From Streptomyces sp. DH24 (GTDB lineage Bacteria; Actinomycetota; Actinomycetes; Streptomycetales; Streptomycetaceae), in assembly GCF_029813775.1 (NCBI RefSeq), contig NZ_JARVKW010000028.1:35055-99054 (forward strand): a DNA stretch of 64,000 nucleotides, in the 5' to 3' direction. The position numbers and the translations under genes are program-made. The stretch's first letter is position 1; each line of letters begins with the position of its first letter. Below the pieces are notes generated by a model that was not told where the DNA came from, ran no database searches, and saw only the letters and a list, made by a program, of their open reading frames with translations. Below, piece by piece: positions 8,623-17,773 of this stretch.

Positions 8623-9618
8623 CTACCAGGCGAACGCCTCGGGGGACGGCCCCGGGCCCGGGAAGACCTCGTCCAGGCCGGTCAGCAGCTCCTGCGAGAG
8701 TTCCAGGTCCACGGCCCGCAGCGCCGACTCCAGCTGCTCGGCGGTGCGCGGTCCGACGATCGGTCCCGTCACGCCCGGCCGGGTCAGCAGCCACGCCAGC
8801 GCGGCCTCGCCCGGCGCCACGCCGTGCTTGTCGAGCAGGTCCTCGTACGCCTGGATCTGCGCGCGTCCGGCGGGGTCGGCGAGGGTGTCCGCGGCCCGGC
8901 CGGAGGCGCGCCGGCTGCCCTGGACCTCCTTCTTGAGCACACCGCCCAGCAGCCCGCCGTGCAGCGGCGACCACGGGATGACGCCGAGGCCGTAGTCCTG
9001 CGCGGCCGGGATGACCTCCATCTCGGCGCGGCGCTCGGCGAGGTTGTACAGGCACTGCTCGCTGACCAGACCGATGGTGCCGCCGCGGCGGGCGGCGATC
9101 TCGTTGGCCTGGGCGATCTTGTAACCGGGGAAGTTCGAGGAACCGGCGTACAGGACCTTGCCCTGCTGCACCAGCACGTCGATGGCCTGCCAGATCTCCT
9201 CGAACGGGGTGCTGCGGTCGACGTGGTGGAACTGGTACAGGTCGATGTGGTCGGTCTGCAGGCGCTTGAGGCTGGCGTCGACGGCCCGCCGGATGTTGAG
9301 CGCCGACAGCTTGTCGTGGTTGGGCCACGGGTCGCCGCCGTCGGGGGCCATGTTCCCGTACACCTTGGTCGCGAGGACCACCTTGTCGCGGCGCCCGCCG
9401 CCCTTCGCGAACCAGTTGCCGATGATCCTTTCGGTGCGGCCCTTGTTCTCGCCCCAGCCGTACACGTTGGCGGTGTCGAAGAAGTTGATGCCCGCGTCCA
9501 GCGCCGCGTCCATGATGGCGTGGCTGTCGGCCTCGTCGGTCTGCGGACCGAAGTTCATCGTGCCGAGGACGAGGCGGCTGACCTTGAGTCCGGTGCGTCC
9601 GAGCTGCGTGTACTTCAT
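8623..9618 (-). CDS. aldo/keto reductase
   Basis: A 331-residue NAD(P)H-dependent oxidoreductase with a TIM-barrel fold. The N-terminal MKYTQLGRTGLKVSRLVLGTMNFG is the AKR signature. Catalytic residues are recognisable: Asp in FFDTANVYG and Tyr of the same loop, Lys in VLATKVYG, and His in IDLYQFHHVD. C-terminal cofactor-binding IVGPRTAEQLESALRA is present. The open frame extends 31 codons upstream, but MKYTQLG is the family start. The gene is monocistronic. Closest relatives act on small aldehydes or sugars; the real substrate cannot be told. Confidence 0.92.
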   Translation of the reverse strand: MKYTQLGRTGLKVSRLVLGTMNFGPQTDEADSHAIMDAALDAGINFFDTANVYGWGENKGRTERIIGNWFAKGGGRRDKVVLATKVYGNMAPDGGDPWPNHDKLSALNIRRAVDASLKRLQTDHIDLYQFHHVDRSTPFEEIWQAIDVLVQQGKVLYAGSSNFPGYKIAQANEIAARRGGTIGLVSEQCLYNLAERRAEMEVIPAAQDYGLGVIPWSPLHGGLLGGVLKKEVQGSRRASGRAADTLADPAGRAQIQAYEDLLDKHGVAPGEAALAWLLTRPGVTGPIVGPRTAEQLESALRAVDLELSQELLTGLDEVFPGPGPSPEAFAW

Positions 9619-9761
9619 GGTCCACCAGCCAACGGCCTGGAGTGCGCTCCAGGCAAGCGGTTGCGGTCCGCCGGTCTTCGGGCCCGCGGCCGTGTCAGTG
9701 GCATGCGTCATGATGTCGGCTACGGGTTTCTGTCGGGGCGGGTTGTCGGGGGGCAGTTCTG

Positions 9762-12374
9762 TTGCGAAGCCGTGTGTCGGTGTGGGCGTTATCGGCCCTG
9801 GTGGCGCTGATGCTGTGCGTGTCGCTCGCGCCGTCGGCGGCGTGGGCGGCGGATTCCCCGGCCGCCGACCGGTGCGCGAGCGACCGGCTCGACGACGCCC
9901 GGGTCCGTACGTCGGTGACGTTGCAGCACGAGCACCGCACCTACACCAAGATCGTCACCGCACTGACGGCCGACGTCCCCGGGGACTGGCCTTACGCGCG
10001 GGACCTGTTGCTCAGCGCGGACAGCCGCCACTACATCCGGGCGATGTCCTGTCTCACCAGGAGCGAGCAGGGCGAGCAGCGACGCTGGAGCGAGTGGCGC
10101 GCCGGCGAGCCCGTGGTGACGTGGAAGGACGGTCGCGTCAAGGTCGTCTACCGGGCGCATTCCTGGGCCAACGAGTACCGGTCGTACACCGATGTGGGGC
10201 TGTGGCGCTTCCGCGCGGGCGCCGAGCGCTGGAGCCTGCGGCTCGCGGTGCCGCCCGCGCTGAAGGGCGCCCGGTGGGACGAGATCACGGTGGACCCGGG
10301 CACGCCCGGCGCCGAGTGGGCCAGGCCACGGCCGACGGCGGGCGAGGGCTCCTCGGCGCTCGTGTGGCGGCCCGGGGCCGAGCGCGGGCCGGAGCAGGGG
10401 CGGAGGACCGCCGCGGAGAAGCGCCCGGTGCCCGTGGTGGAGGTCGGGCTCACGCCGTCCTGGCAGCGTTCCTGGAGCGCCCAGAGCAGTCGCACGATCG
10501 TCCTCGGGCTGGACGGACTCGGGCGGCTGCTGTGGGTGGGGGCGGTGTCGGCCCTGCTGCTGACGGCGGTCCGGTGGTACCGGCGGCGCCCCGGGACGCC
10601 CACCGCCGAGCAGCTCCTCACCCTGGGCAACCTGCGCGCGTGGGCCGTGCTGGCCGTCCTCCTCTTCTCGGTGGTGCACGCCGATCTGCTGATCGAGAAC
10701 GTCTGGGCGTCCTTCCACGGGTGGATGTCGTTCCAGGAGCAGCTCTTCCTGGAGTACGGCTTGGCCCTGCTGGCGATCTGCGTGCTGCTCGGCTTCGCCG
10801 GGTGGTCACGGCGACGGATCGCCGGGGTCGTCCTCCTGCTGAACCCGGTGGCCGTGGTCTTCGCGGTGGGACTGGCGCACCTCCGTATCGGTGTGGGCCC
10901 CGCGCTCGCCGTTCAGGGGCTGCTCGGCTCCTGTTTCCTGGCGCTGACCCTGTTCGCGGTCGTCGCGGTGCTGTGGCGGCTCGCCGTCCAGGGGCAGTTG
11001 CTGCCCGGGAGCCGCCGCCACCCGGGGAACGATAGGGTCCTGCGGGCCCGTGTCGCCTGGCCGGCGGTCGTCGTCGCCACTCTGGTCGTGGCCGTGTGCT
11101 ACGCGCTGGCGGAGGAGCGTGACTGGCAGCGGGCCTCCTGGCTGAGCGACCCGGCGGGCCCCGGCAACGGGACGGACCGCCTGGAGGACTACCTCTGGCA
11201 GGTGATGTGGTCCGTCTCCTTCGGCCAGGAGCAGCTGATCAACGACCAGATGTGGCTTTTCGCCTGCGTCGCCCTGCTGGCCGCGCTGCGCGCGTGGCGC
11301 CGCCCCGCCTCGGTAACGCCCCTGGACGATCCCGCGGACCGCCTCCTGCTGCTCACCTTCTTCGCGGTCACGGCCGGCCTCAACAGCGGCAACCACCTGG
11401 CCAGTTCCCTGCTCACGAGCCTGTGGATACCCCTCAACATGCTGGCGCTGTACGGGACGACGGCGCTCCTGGCCCGGCGGTCCGTCCTCGCCCAGCCCTT
11501 CGAGTTCTCCGGCCGCCCGCTGGCCACGGCGACCGGGCCCGCGGCCCGTACGGCGCTGCTGCGCAAAGCGCGCTCCTACCGCGAGATCCACGCCGAGCTG
11601 CGCCGCCTTGACCAGGGCCTGTTCGGTGACGTGCCTCCCCAACGGGACGACCTGGAAAGACGGTTGGAGAGACTGCACGACTGGCCGGTGAGCGCCCCGC
11701 CGGTCGTCCGCGACCGGCTTCCGGCCAAGGTGTCGGTGGTGGACGCGGCCCTGGCCCTGGGCCCGCGCGACGACTGGTGGGACAACGGCAGGCGCGGCGC
11801 GCTGTTCGCGCTGATTCCCGGCCTGCCGGCCGCCCTGCTCGGCACGTGGTCGTGGCGCATCCGCGGCGAGGGCTGGCAGGACACCCTCTCGGACTTCCTC
11901 GGCTTCCCCGGTCTCCTGCTCAATCTCGTCTACTGGACGTTCACCTGGTCCGCGGCGGGCTTCGTGCTGGGCGCCCTGTGGCGGGCGCTGCCGGGGCGCC
12001 GCGGAGCGGTCAAGGCGCTCCCGCTCGCAGCGGCCTTCGCGCTGCCCGTGGGGCTCGACGCGCTGGTGGGCTGGTTCACGCGTGAGGGCACGTCGAACGC
12101 GGCCCTGCATCTTTCGATGATGCTCTTCGTCCTCACGGTCACGGCCATAGCGCTCGACTTCGACACCTTCGGGGGCGAGCGGCGCTACTGGCAGAGCCGC
12201 TTCGGGCTGCTCCTGTCCGTGTACCAGATGCGCTACTACTCGCTTCAGATCGCCTATCTCATCGCTCAGCTCATCGCCATGATCACGATCTGGCAGTTCT
12301 TCGCGGAGCCCGACATCGTCCCGTCCCAGGACGGCACCCCACCGGACACGAACGGCTCGGGCCCGGCGCAGTGA
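9762..12374 (+). CDS. large multi-pass membrane protein, possibly DUF6185
   Basis: An 870-residue protein. Residues 1-29 (RSRVSVWALSALVALMLC...AAWA) are a signal peptide, followed by an extracytoplasmic region of about 210 residues with Trp-rich segments. A membrane domain with roughly 12 or more helices fills the rest, broken by a charged soluble stretch at about 590-670 (RKARSYREIHAELRRLDQGLFG). The TTG start has GGGGGG about 8 nt upstream and keeps the Arg needed for the signal peptide. The length and architecture resemble a Streptomyces family I recall as DUF6185, which has no known function. No partner gene is adjacent. Confidence 0.75.
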   Translation: MRSRVSVWALSALVALMLCVSLAPSAAWAADSPAADRCASDRLDDARVRTSVTLQHEHRTYTKIVTALTADVPGDWPYARDLLLSADSRHYIRAMSCLTRSEQGEQRRWSEWRAGEPVVTWKDGRVKVVYRAHSWANEYRSYTDVGLWRFRAGAERWSLRLAVPPALKGARWDEITVDPGTPGAEWARPRPTAGEGSSALVWRPGAERGPEQGRRTAAEKRPVPVVEVGLTPSWQRSWSAQSSRTIVLGLDGLGRLLWVGAVSALLLTAVRWYRRRPGTPTAEQLLTLGNLRAWAVLAVLLFSVVHADLLIENVWASFHGWMSFQEQLFLEYGLALLAICVLLGFAGWSRRRIAGVVLLLNPVAVVFAVGLAHLRIGVGPALAVQGLLGSCFLALTLFAVVAVLWRLAVQGQLLPGSRRHPGNDRVLRARVAWPAVVVATLVVAVCYALAEERDWQRASWLSDPAGPGNGTDRLEDYLWQVMWSVSFGQEQLINDQMWLFACVALLAALRAWRRPASVTPLDDPADRLLLLTFFAVTAGLNSGNHLASSLLTSLWIPLNMLALYGTTALLARRSVLAQPFEFSGRPLATATGPAARTALLRKARSYREIHAELRRLDQGLFGDVPPQRDDLERRLERLHDWPVSAPPVVRDRLPAKVSVVDAALALGPRDDWWDNGRRGALFALIPGLPAALLGTWSWRIRGEGWQDTLSDFLGFPGLLLNLVYWTFTWSAAGFVLGALWRALPGRRGAVKALPLAAAFALPVGLDALVGWFTREGTSNAALHLSMMLFVLTVTAIALDFDTFGGERRYWQSRFGLLLSVYQMRYYSLQIAYLIAQLIAMITIWQFFAEPDIVPSQDGTPPDTNGSGPAQ

Positions 12375-12507
12375 CCCGTGGCTTTCGCCGGACGGTGACC
12401 TTCGCGGTCAGTCCGGTCGCCGTGGCGCTCCTCCCCGGCCGCGCCCGGACGGACACGGCCGCGCCGTTCAACGACGGGCACGGTGACGAGGAGGCGACCG
12501 GAATCGG

Positions 12508-13182
12508 TCACCTGTCATATGCCGCGCCCAGGTCCCAGCCCTGGTGCATCGCCTCCGCGAAGGCCGCCGCGATGCGGTGTTCGCCGTTCTCGTTGGGGTG
12601 CGTGCCGTCGTAGGTGTCGGTGTGGATGTCGTACGGCGGGTACGGGGACGCCAGCAGCAGGGGGGAGCGGGGTTCGTCGAGGTCGGCCGTCGTCTTCGCG
12701 AGGAGTTCGTTGAAGCGGGTGACCTGTTCGGCGAACGGGGCGTCGTGCTCGGCCCGGATGTTCGGGACGACCGGCAGCAGCACCATCCGCACCCGCGGGT
12801 TCGCCGCCCGTGCCTCGGCGATGAACCGGCGCGCGTTCTGCGCGGTCTGCTCGGCGTTCGTGTAGAAGCCGAGGTCGATCAGGCCGAGGGAGACCAGCAG
12901 GACGTCCGCCCGGCAGGTGCGCACCGCGTCCCCGATCAGCGGTGCCATGTGCAGCCAGCCCTCGCCCCAGCCGGCCAGGTGGGTGCGCGGAAAGTCCGGG
13001 TCGGCGTACGCGTACGAGGTGGGGGCGTCCTCGGACTTGTCGTACAGCGCCTCGCGCGGTCCGACGAGCGTGAACGGGCGGCCGTACGACGCGCACAGGT
13101 GCTGCCACAGGCGGTAACGCCACGTGTGTTCGCCCGCGCTGCCGATCGTCATCGAGTCACCGACGGGCATGAACCTGAGCAT
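12508..13182 (-). CDS. SGNH/GDSL hydrolase
   Basis: A 224-residue esterase or lipase-like enzyme without a signal peptide. Block I is MPVGDSMTIGS with the nucleophile Ser about 9. Block III Asn appears as VPNIRAEHD or nearby, and block V is YDGTHPNENGEHRIA with the catalytic Asp and His. The start at MLRFMPVGDS was chosen because the SGNH block I always lies close to the N-terminus; the frame is open much further upstream only by chance. It is divergent from the secreted protein gene at 13282 (99-bp gap). Substrate is unknown. Confidence 0.88.
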   Translation of the reverse strand: MLRFMPVGDSMTIGSAGEHTWRYRLWQHLCASYGRPFTLVGPREALYDKSEDAPTSYAYADPDFPRTHLAGWGEGWLHMAPLIGDAVRTCRADVLLVSLGLIDLGFYTNAEQTAQNARRFIAEARAANPRVRMVLLPVVPNIRAEHDAPFAEQVTRFNELLAKTTADLDEPRSPLLLASPYPPYDIHTDTYDGTHPNENGEHRIAAAFAEAMHQGWDLGAAYDR

Positions 13183-13281
13183 CCGCTCATCATGGACGAC
13201 GGCCCGCCCCCGGGCGGACCGCCGGGGGTGTGAGTCCGGCCACCCTGCGTGAACAGGCCCGCGCGGTGGCAGTCTTGGGGC

Positions 13282-14256
13282 ATGCGCCGACTGCTCGCTC
13301 TGCTCGCCGGGGTCCTCCTCGTGGGTGCCCTGGCCGTGCCCGCGTCCGCCGCCGCCGGCGACGACGGGTTCACCATCAGGGACCCGCGCATCACCGAGTC
13401 CAGCGGGCTCGCCGCGTCCCGGCAGCACCCGGGCGTCTTCTGGACGCACAACGACAGCGACGACGGGCCCTATCTGTACGCGGTGAGCGGCGAGACGGGG
13501 CAGACGGTCGCCCGCGTCACCCTCACCGGCGTCGGCACCCCGCGTGACGTGGAGGCCGTCGCCGTCGGGCCCGGCAACCGGCTCTACGTCGGAGACATCG
13601 GCGACAACCTCGGCGGCACCTGGCCCTACGTGTGGGTCTACGAGCTGCCCGAGCCGAAGACCCTGAGGAACCAGGTCGTCCGCGCCACGCAGTACGTCGT
13701 CAAGTACGCCGACGGCCCCCGCGACGCCGAGTCGCTCGTCGTGCACCCGAAGACCGGCCGCGTCTACATCGTCGACAAGAAGGAGGACGGCGGTCACCTG
13801 TACGAGGGCCCGGCCGAGCTGTCCGCCTCCGGCAGCAACGTCTTCCGGCCCGTCGCCCCCGTGGACCTGTGGGCCACCGACGCCGCCCTCTCGCCCGACG
13901 GCCGGCACCTCGCCGTACGCGGCTACTTCGGGGGCATCTGGTACGACTGGAACGGCGGCGAACTCAAGCGGCGCGGCCGGCTCCAGGTGCCGTTGCAGGG
14001 CCAGGGCGAGTCCGTCACGTACTCCGCCGACGGCACGAAGGTCCTGTTCGGCAGCGAGGGCGCACAGAGCCCCGTGCAGTCCGAGGACGCGCCCGGCCGT
14101 GCCGCCGGGTCACCGCCGGGCAACGGCGGTTCCGGCAACGGGGCCGGAGGCGGGACCGGCGGCGGGGACGGTCCCGGGGTCAGGACCGGTGCGCTCGCGC
14201 TGGTCGTGGTGTGCGCCGCGGTGTTCGGCGTGCGCAGGCTGCTGCGCCGGGGCTGA
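13282..14256 (+). CDS. secreted, membrane-anchored beta-propeller-like protein
   Basis: A 324-residue exported protein. Residues 1-25 (MRRLLALLAGVLLVGALAVPASAAA) are a signal peptide. The body contains repeated YVGDIGDN-, YIVDKKEDG- and LSPDGRHLAVRGY-type strands, as in WD40/NHL-like propellers. A Gly/Ser/Asn-rich linker (about 278-300) leads to a C-terminal hydrophobic helix ending RRLLRRG, so the protein is probably tethered to the outer face of the membrane. An Asp-rich motif (HNDSDDG) might bind metal. The function is unknown. Confidence 0.82.
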   Translation: MRRLLALLAGVLLVGALAVPASAAAGDDGFTIRDPRITESSGLAASRQHPGVFWTHNDSDDGPYLYAVSGETGQTVARVTLTGVGTPRDVEAVAVGPGNRLYVGDIGDNLGGTWPYVWVYELPEPKTLRNQVVRATQYVVKYADGPRDAESLVVHPKTGRVYIVDKKEDGGHLYEGPAELSASGSNVFRPVAPVDLWATDAALSPDGRHLAVRGYFGGIWYDWNGGELKRRGRLQVPLQGQGESVTYSADGTKVLFGSEGAQSPVQSEDAPGRAAGSPPGNGGSGNGAGGGTGGGDGPGVRTGALALVVVCAAVFGVRRLLRRG

Positions 14257-14382
14257 GCCGAGCGCCGAGTGCCGGGCTGCGGGCGCCGAGTGCCGAGTGC
14301 CGGGCTCCGGTACGGAAGTCCCGCCCCGGCCTGCCGGTCACCACGGGGCACGCGTCCGGAGCGTCGTCGCCCCCCGCCGACC

Positions 14383-14514
14383 GGTCTCAGGTCTCCCCGC
14401 TCCCAGGTCTCCCCGGCCTCAGGTCTTCCCCGGTCTCAGGGCTCCTGGTCCACGTCCTCCCGGCCACGTCCCCCCGGGTCTCACGCCCCCCGGCCCGGTC
14501 TCAGGTCTCCCCGC
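14383..14514. repeat. degenerate CAGGTCTCCCCG-type repeats at a gene 3' end
   Basis: A C/T-rich stretch downstream of the TetR gene. CCGGTCTCAGGTCTCCCCGC occurs perfectly at 14381-14400 and again at 14495-14514, where it includes the TetR stop codon. Between them are decayed copies (CCCAGGTCTCCCCGG, CTCAGGTCTTCCCCGG). A separate GCCGAGTGCCG repeat occupies 14263-14306. This looks like slippage or duplication of the gene's last codons. Confidence 0.7.
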
Positions 14515-15307
14515 GCTCGCGCCGGGCCACCAGGACCTCCAGGCCGTCCAGGATGCGCTGGAGCCCGAACCTGAAGTGGTCGAAGGCGGGGCTGAAGGTG
14601 TCTTCCGACAGGGAGGCCAGCACCGGATAGCGGCCGGAGGCCATGACCTCCTCCAGCACCGGCTGCTGCGCCTCCCAGAACTGCGCGTCCGTGAGCCCGG
14701 ACCTGCGCTCCGCCTCCTCCTGGTGCACCTGGGTGCGGGCGGCCCCGACGACGTACCCGTCGATCATGATGATCACCGAGAGCAGTTCGGGGTCGGACAG
14801 CCCCATCGGCTTGATGCGCGCGAGGACGCTCTCCATGCCGTCGAGCGCGCCGGGGCCGAGGATCGGGCGGCACTGGTTGACGTGCAGCAGCCAGGGGTGG
14901 CGGCGGTAGAGGGCGAGCGTGGCGTGGGCCAGTGCCTCCAGGGCCCGGCGCCAGCCGCCGTCGCCGTACGCGGCCGGGTCCTGGCTGGGGCGCTGGACCC
15001 GGTCGAGCATCAGGTCGAGCAGTTCGGCCTTGCCGGGGACGTAGCGGTACAGCGACATGGCGCCCGTGCCGAGCTCGGTGGCGACCCGGCGCATCGAGAC
15101 CGCGTCCAGCCCTTCGGCATCCGCGATGCGGACGGCCGCTTCCACGATCTGGTCGAGGGTGAGGGTCGGTCTGGGGCCGCGACTGGGGCGGCGGCCGGTG
15201 TCCCAGAGCAGTTCGAGGGTGCGCGCGATGTCTCCGCTGCCGCTGGCCCCCGCGCTGCCCGCGCCCTTGCTTCCGGCGCTGTCCGCCCCGCTCGTGCCGC
15301 TCGTCAT
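14501..15307 (-). CDS. TetR family transcriptional regulator
   Basis: A 268-residue repressor. A low-complexity Gly/Ser/Ala leader (1-27) precedes the DNA-binding domain at about 47-95: LTLDQIVEAAVRIADAEGLDAVSMRRVATELGTGAMSLYRYV. The C-terminal part (HPWLLHVNQCRPILGPGALDGMESVLA...) matches the TetR class-C-like ligand domain. It is divergent from an ABC drug-exporter pair, with a 97-bp gap containing a double palindrome at 15339-15374, so it very likely represses both itself and the exporter. The first residues may not be translated if a later start is used. Confidence 0.92.
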   Translation of the reverse strand: MTSGTSGADSAGSKGAGSAGASGSGDIARTLELLWDTGRRPSRGPRPTLTLDQIVEAAVRIADAEGLDAVSMRRVATELGTGAMSLYRYVPGKAELLDLMLDRVQRPSQDPAAYGDGGWRRALEALAHATLALYRRHPWLLHVNQCRPILGPGALDGMESVLARIKPMGLSDPELLSVIIMIDGYVVGAARTQVHQEEAERRSGLTDAQFWEAQQPVLEEVMASGRYPVLASLSEDTFSPAFDHFRFGLQRILDGLEVLVARRERGET

Positions 15308-15338
15308 GAGGTCAGCTTAAGTCCCCCCGCGAAAAACT

Positions 15339-15374
15339 GAGTACGGCGTACGCGCAATCGGGTACGGTGTACTC
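15339..15374. promoter_or_regulatory. double TetR operator between tetR and ABC genes
   Basis: Two near-palindromes, GTACGGCGTAC (15341-15351) and GTACGGTGTAC (15362-15372), lie exactly 21 bp apart, two helical turns, between divergent genes. The outer bases GAGTAC (15339) and GTACTC (to 15374) make the whole region one larger inverted repeat. Such spacing suits cooperative binding of two TetR dimers. Confidence 0.6.
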
Positions 15375-15404
15375 GGTTGAGCGTGTGACGCACGGGAGGG
15401 GCAC

Positions 15405-16382
15405 ATGACGGGACACGACGGACGCGACGGATACGCGGTGCGGGCCGAGGCGCTGGAGAAGCGCTACGGCGAGAAACGCGCCCTCGACGGCTTCGACCTG
15501 GCCGTCCGCCAGGGCACCGTGCACGGCCTGCTCGGGCCGAACGGCGCGGGCAAGACCACCGCCGTGCGCATCCTGTCCACGCTCGTGCGGCTGGACGGGG
15601 GACGGGCGGAGGTCGCCGGGCTCGACGTGGCCCGGCAGCCGCGCGAGGTGCGCGCCCGGATCGGACTCACCGGCCAGTACGCGGCCGTGGACGAGGTCCT
15701 CACCGGCCGGCAGAACCTGGAGATGTTCGGCAGGCTGTTCCACCTCGGCGGACGGCGCGCCAGGCTGCGGGCCGCCGAGCTGCTGGAGCAGTTCGACCTG
15801 ACCGACGCCGCCGACAAGGGCGTCGGCGACTACAGCGGCGGTATGCGGCGGCGCCTGGACCTGGCCGCCTCCATGATTCTGGCCCCGGCGGTCCTCTTCC
15901 TGGACGAGCCGACGACCGGCCTGGACCCCCGCAGCCGCGGCGAGGTGTGGGACTCGGTGCGGGAGCTGGTGGCGAGCGGCACGACCGTGCTGCTGACCAC
16001 GCAGTACCTGGAGGAGGCCGACCGGCTCGCCTCCCGCATCACGGTCATCGACCGCGGCCGGGCCATCGCCGACGACACCCCGGACGGGCTGAAGAACCTC
16101 GTCGGCGGCGACCGCATCGAGGTCGTCGTCGCCGAACGCTCCGACATCCCGCGCGTGGTGAAGGTCGTCGCCCGGGTCGCCGACGGCGAACCCGAGGCGG
16201 AAGAGGGCGAGTTGCGGGTGCACGCCCCGGTGACCGACCGGGTGGCGGCCCTGACGGACGTGGCGCGCACCCTCCAGGACGAGGGCGTGCGCGTGGAGGA
16301 CATCGGGCTGCGCAGGCCCAGCCTGGACGACGTGTTCCTGCGCCTGACCGGACACCGCACGGAGAAGGAGGCCGCCGCATGA
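15405..16382 (+). CDS. daunorubicin-resistance-type ABC transporter ATP-binding protein
   Basis: A 325-residue ATPase of the DrrA group. It has Walker A GPNGAGKTT (about 45-53), Q-loop region GLTGQYAAVDEVLTG, signature YSGGMRRRLD (about 143), Walker B LFLDEPTTGLDP and the switch His region TTQYLEEADRLA. The C-terminal extension (VEDIGLRRPSLDDVFLRLTG) is the DrrA-type regulatory tail. Its stop overlaps the permease start by 4 nt (ATGA), so the two are translationally coupled. It should energise export of a drug or lipid, under control of the divergent TetR. Confidence 0.95.
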   Translation: MTGHDGRDGYAVRAEALEKRYGEKRALDGFDLAVRQGTVHGLLGPNGAGKTTAVRILSTLVRLDGGRAEVAGLDVARQPREVRARIGLTGQYAAVDEVLTGRQNLEMFGRLFHLGGRRARLRAAELLEQFDLTDAADKGVGDYSGGMRRRLDLAASMILAPAVLFLDEPTTGLDPRSRGEVWDSVRELVASGTTVLLTTQYLEEADRLASRITVIDRGRAIADDTPDGLKNLVGGDRIEVVVAERSDIPRVVKVVARVADGEPEAEEGELRVHAPVTDRVAALTDVARTLQDEGVRVEDIGLRRPSLDDVFLRLTGHRTEKEAAA

Positions 16383-17215
16383 CCGCCGTAGGCCTGGAAC
16401 CGGCCGCCCCGGCCGCCCCGGCCGCCCGCGGCCGCACGTACTGGCTGCTCGCCGACACCTGGAACATCGTCCGCCGCGGCCTGACCCACTACCGCCGCCA
16501 GCCGGTCAACATCGCCTGGCAGCTCGGCTTCCCGATCCTGTCGGTCCTCCTGTACGGCTATGTCTTCGGCAGCGCGATGAAGGTGCCCGGCGGCGGGGAC
16601 TACAAGGACTTCCTGATGCCCGGGATGTTCGTGATGACGATGGCGTTCGGCTTCATCAACACCGCGACGGTCGTCGTGTACGACTCCACGCGGGGCGTCA
16701 TCGACCGGTTCCGCTCCATGCCGATGGCCTCGTCGGCGGTCGTGGCCGGGCGCGGGGTGACCGATCTCGTCGTCGCGTGCGCCGAGTTGGGCATCATGAT
16801 GCTGACGGCGCTGGCCATGGGCTGGCGGCCGGACGGCGGCTGGGGCTTCCTGGCCGCCTTCGGACTGCTGCTGTGGCTGCGCTTCGCGCTCATCTGGATC
16901 GGCGTGTGGCTGGGGCTGCTGGTCCCCAACCCGGAGGCGGCTGGCGGCCTGTTCGCGGTCGCCTTCCCGCTCACGATGATCTCCAGCATCTTCGTCGCCC
17001 CGCAGCTCATGCCCGACTGGCTGGGCTGGCTCGCCGCCTGGAACCCGATCTCCTCCACGGCGGCGGCGGCCCGCGACCTGTTCGGCACGCCGGTCGGCGG
17101 CGGCGACACGTGGGTCGAGCAGCACGCGCTGCTGATGGCGGGGGTGTGGCCGGTGATCCTGACGGCGATCTTCCTGCCGCTGGCGGTGCGGAGGTTCAAG
17201 AAGCTGAGTCGCTGA
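16379..17215 (+). CDS. ABC-2 type transporter permease (DrrB-like)
   Basis: A 278-residue membrane protein with six predicted helices of the ABC-2 family. A cytoplasmic Ala/Pro-rich start is followed by DTWNIVRRGLTHYRRQPVNIAWQLGFPILSVLLYGYVFG. The conserved segment GVIDRFRSMPMASSAVVAGR is present, as is the late GLFAVAFPLTMISSIFVAPQLMP...NPIS block typical of DrrB. It is coupled to the ATPase gene upstream. Its 3' end overlaps the convergent hypothetical gene by 20 nt. Confidence 0.94.
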   Translation: MTAVGLEPAAPAAPAARGRTYWLLADTWNIVRRGLTHYRRQPVNIAWQLGFPILSVLLYGYVFGSAMKVPGGGDYKDFLMPGMFVMTMAFGFINTATVVVYDSTRGVIDRFRSMPMASSAVVAGRGVTDLVVACAELGIMMLTALAMGWRPDGGWGFLAAFGLLLWLRFALIWIGVWLGLLVPNPEAAGGLFAVAFPLTMISSIFVAPQLMPDWLGWLAAWNPISSTAAAARDLFGTPVGGGDTWVEQHALLMAGVWPVILTAIFLPLAVRRFKKLSR

Positions 17216-17696
17216 GCGGTTTCCCCCGGGAGCGCTGCGGGCACGGGAGTTCCGGCCGCTCCCGGTTGGGGGAACAGGTCACGAGGGCGAGGGACAGGTA
17301 CGAGGGGCGTTCGAGGTAGAAGCCCAGCGACACGTCCCCGCCCGCCCGGAGCCGCGCGACGGCGGAGCCGACGTGACGGGCCAGGTACCCGCCCTCGCGC
17401 CCGCCCCCGGCCGCGAACCGGGGAGCGAACTCGGCCAGCCGCTCCCCGAGCCACGCCGCCGCGTCCTCCGCCTCGCCCCAGGTGCCGCGCACCAGCGCGG
17501 GCGGCTTGAGGAGCCAGTACGCCGTTTCCAGCGGCGGCAGTTCCGAGGCGGGGAACGCCGAGGCGACCTCGCGGTAGCGCTGGACCAGCTCGGGCCGGCT
17601 GCCGGGCGGGGGCGGTTCGGGGTGGGGCGGACGCCGCAGGGCCTCCTGGTCGAAGCGGTCCTTCGGGCCGGTCCAGAGATAGCCGTGATGGTGCAC
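17196..17696 (-). CDS. hypothetical protein
   Basis: A 166-residue soluble protein starting VHHHGYLWTGPKDRFDQEALRRPP. GTG was chosen because AGGA lies 6 nt upstream; the frame is open to 17948. The sequence has a Pro-rich patch (PHPEPPPPGSRP) followed by a helical Ala/Leu/Glu-rich region, and a C-terminal basic tail. It is downstream of the DUF397 gene on the same strand (77-bp gap). I do not recognise the family. It may belong to the regulatory island that starts here. Confidence 0.6.
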   Translation of the reverse strand: MHHHGYLWTGPKDRFDQEALRRPPHPEPPPPGSRPELVQRYREVASAFPASELPPLETAYWLLKPPALVRGTWGEAEDAAAWLGERLAEFAPRFAAGGGREGGYLARHVGSAVARLRAGGDVSLGFYLERPSYLSLALVTCSPNRERPELPCPQRSRGKPLSDSAS

Positions 17697-17773
17697 CGGG
17701 TTCCTGTTCGGGGTGATTCCGGCCCGCTCCCCGAGAGGGTGGGCGGGCCGGAACGGCTGGAGCGGCGGGACGG

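Noticed and set aside
12371..12613. 80-codon plus-strand frame overlapping the SGNH gene
   Set aside because: Although it overlaps the upstream stop (GTGA), it lacks a ribosome site and most of it is antisense to the SGNH gene.
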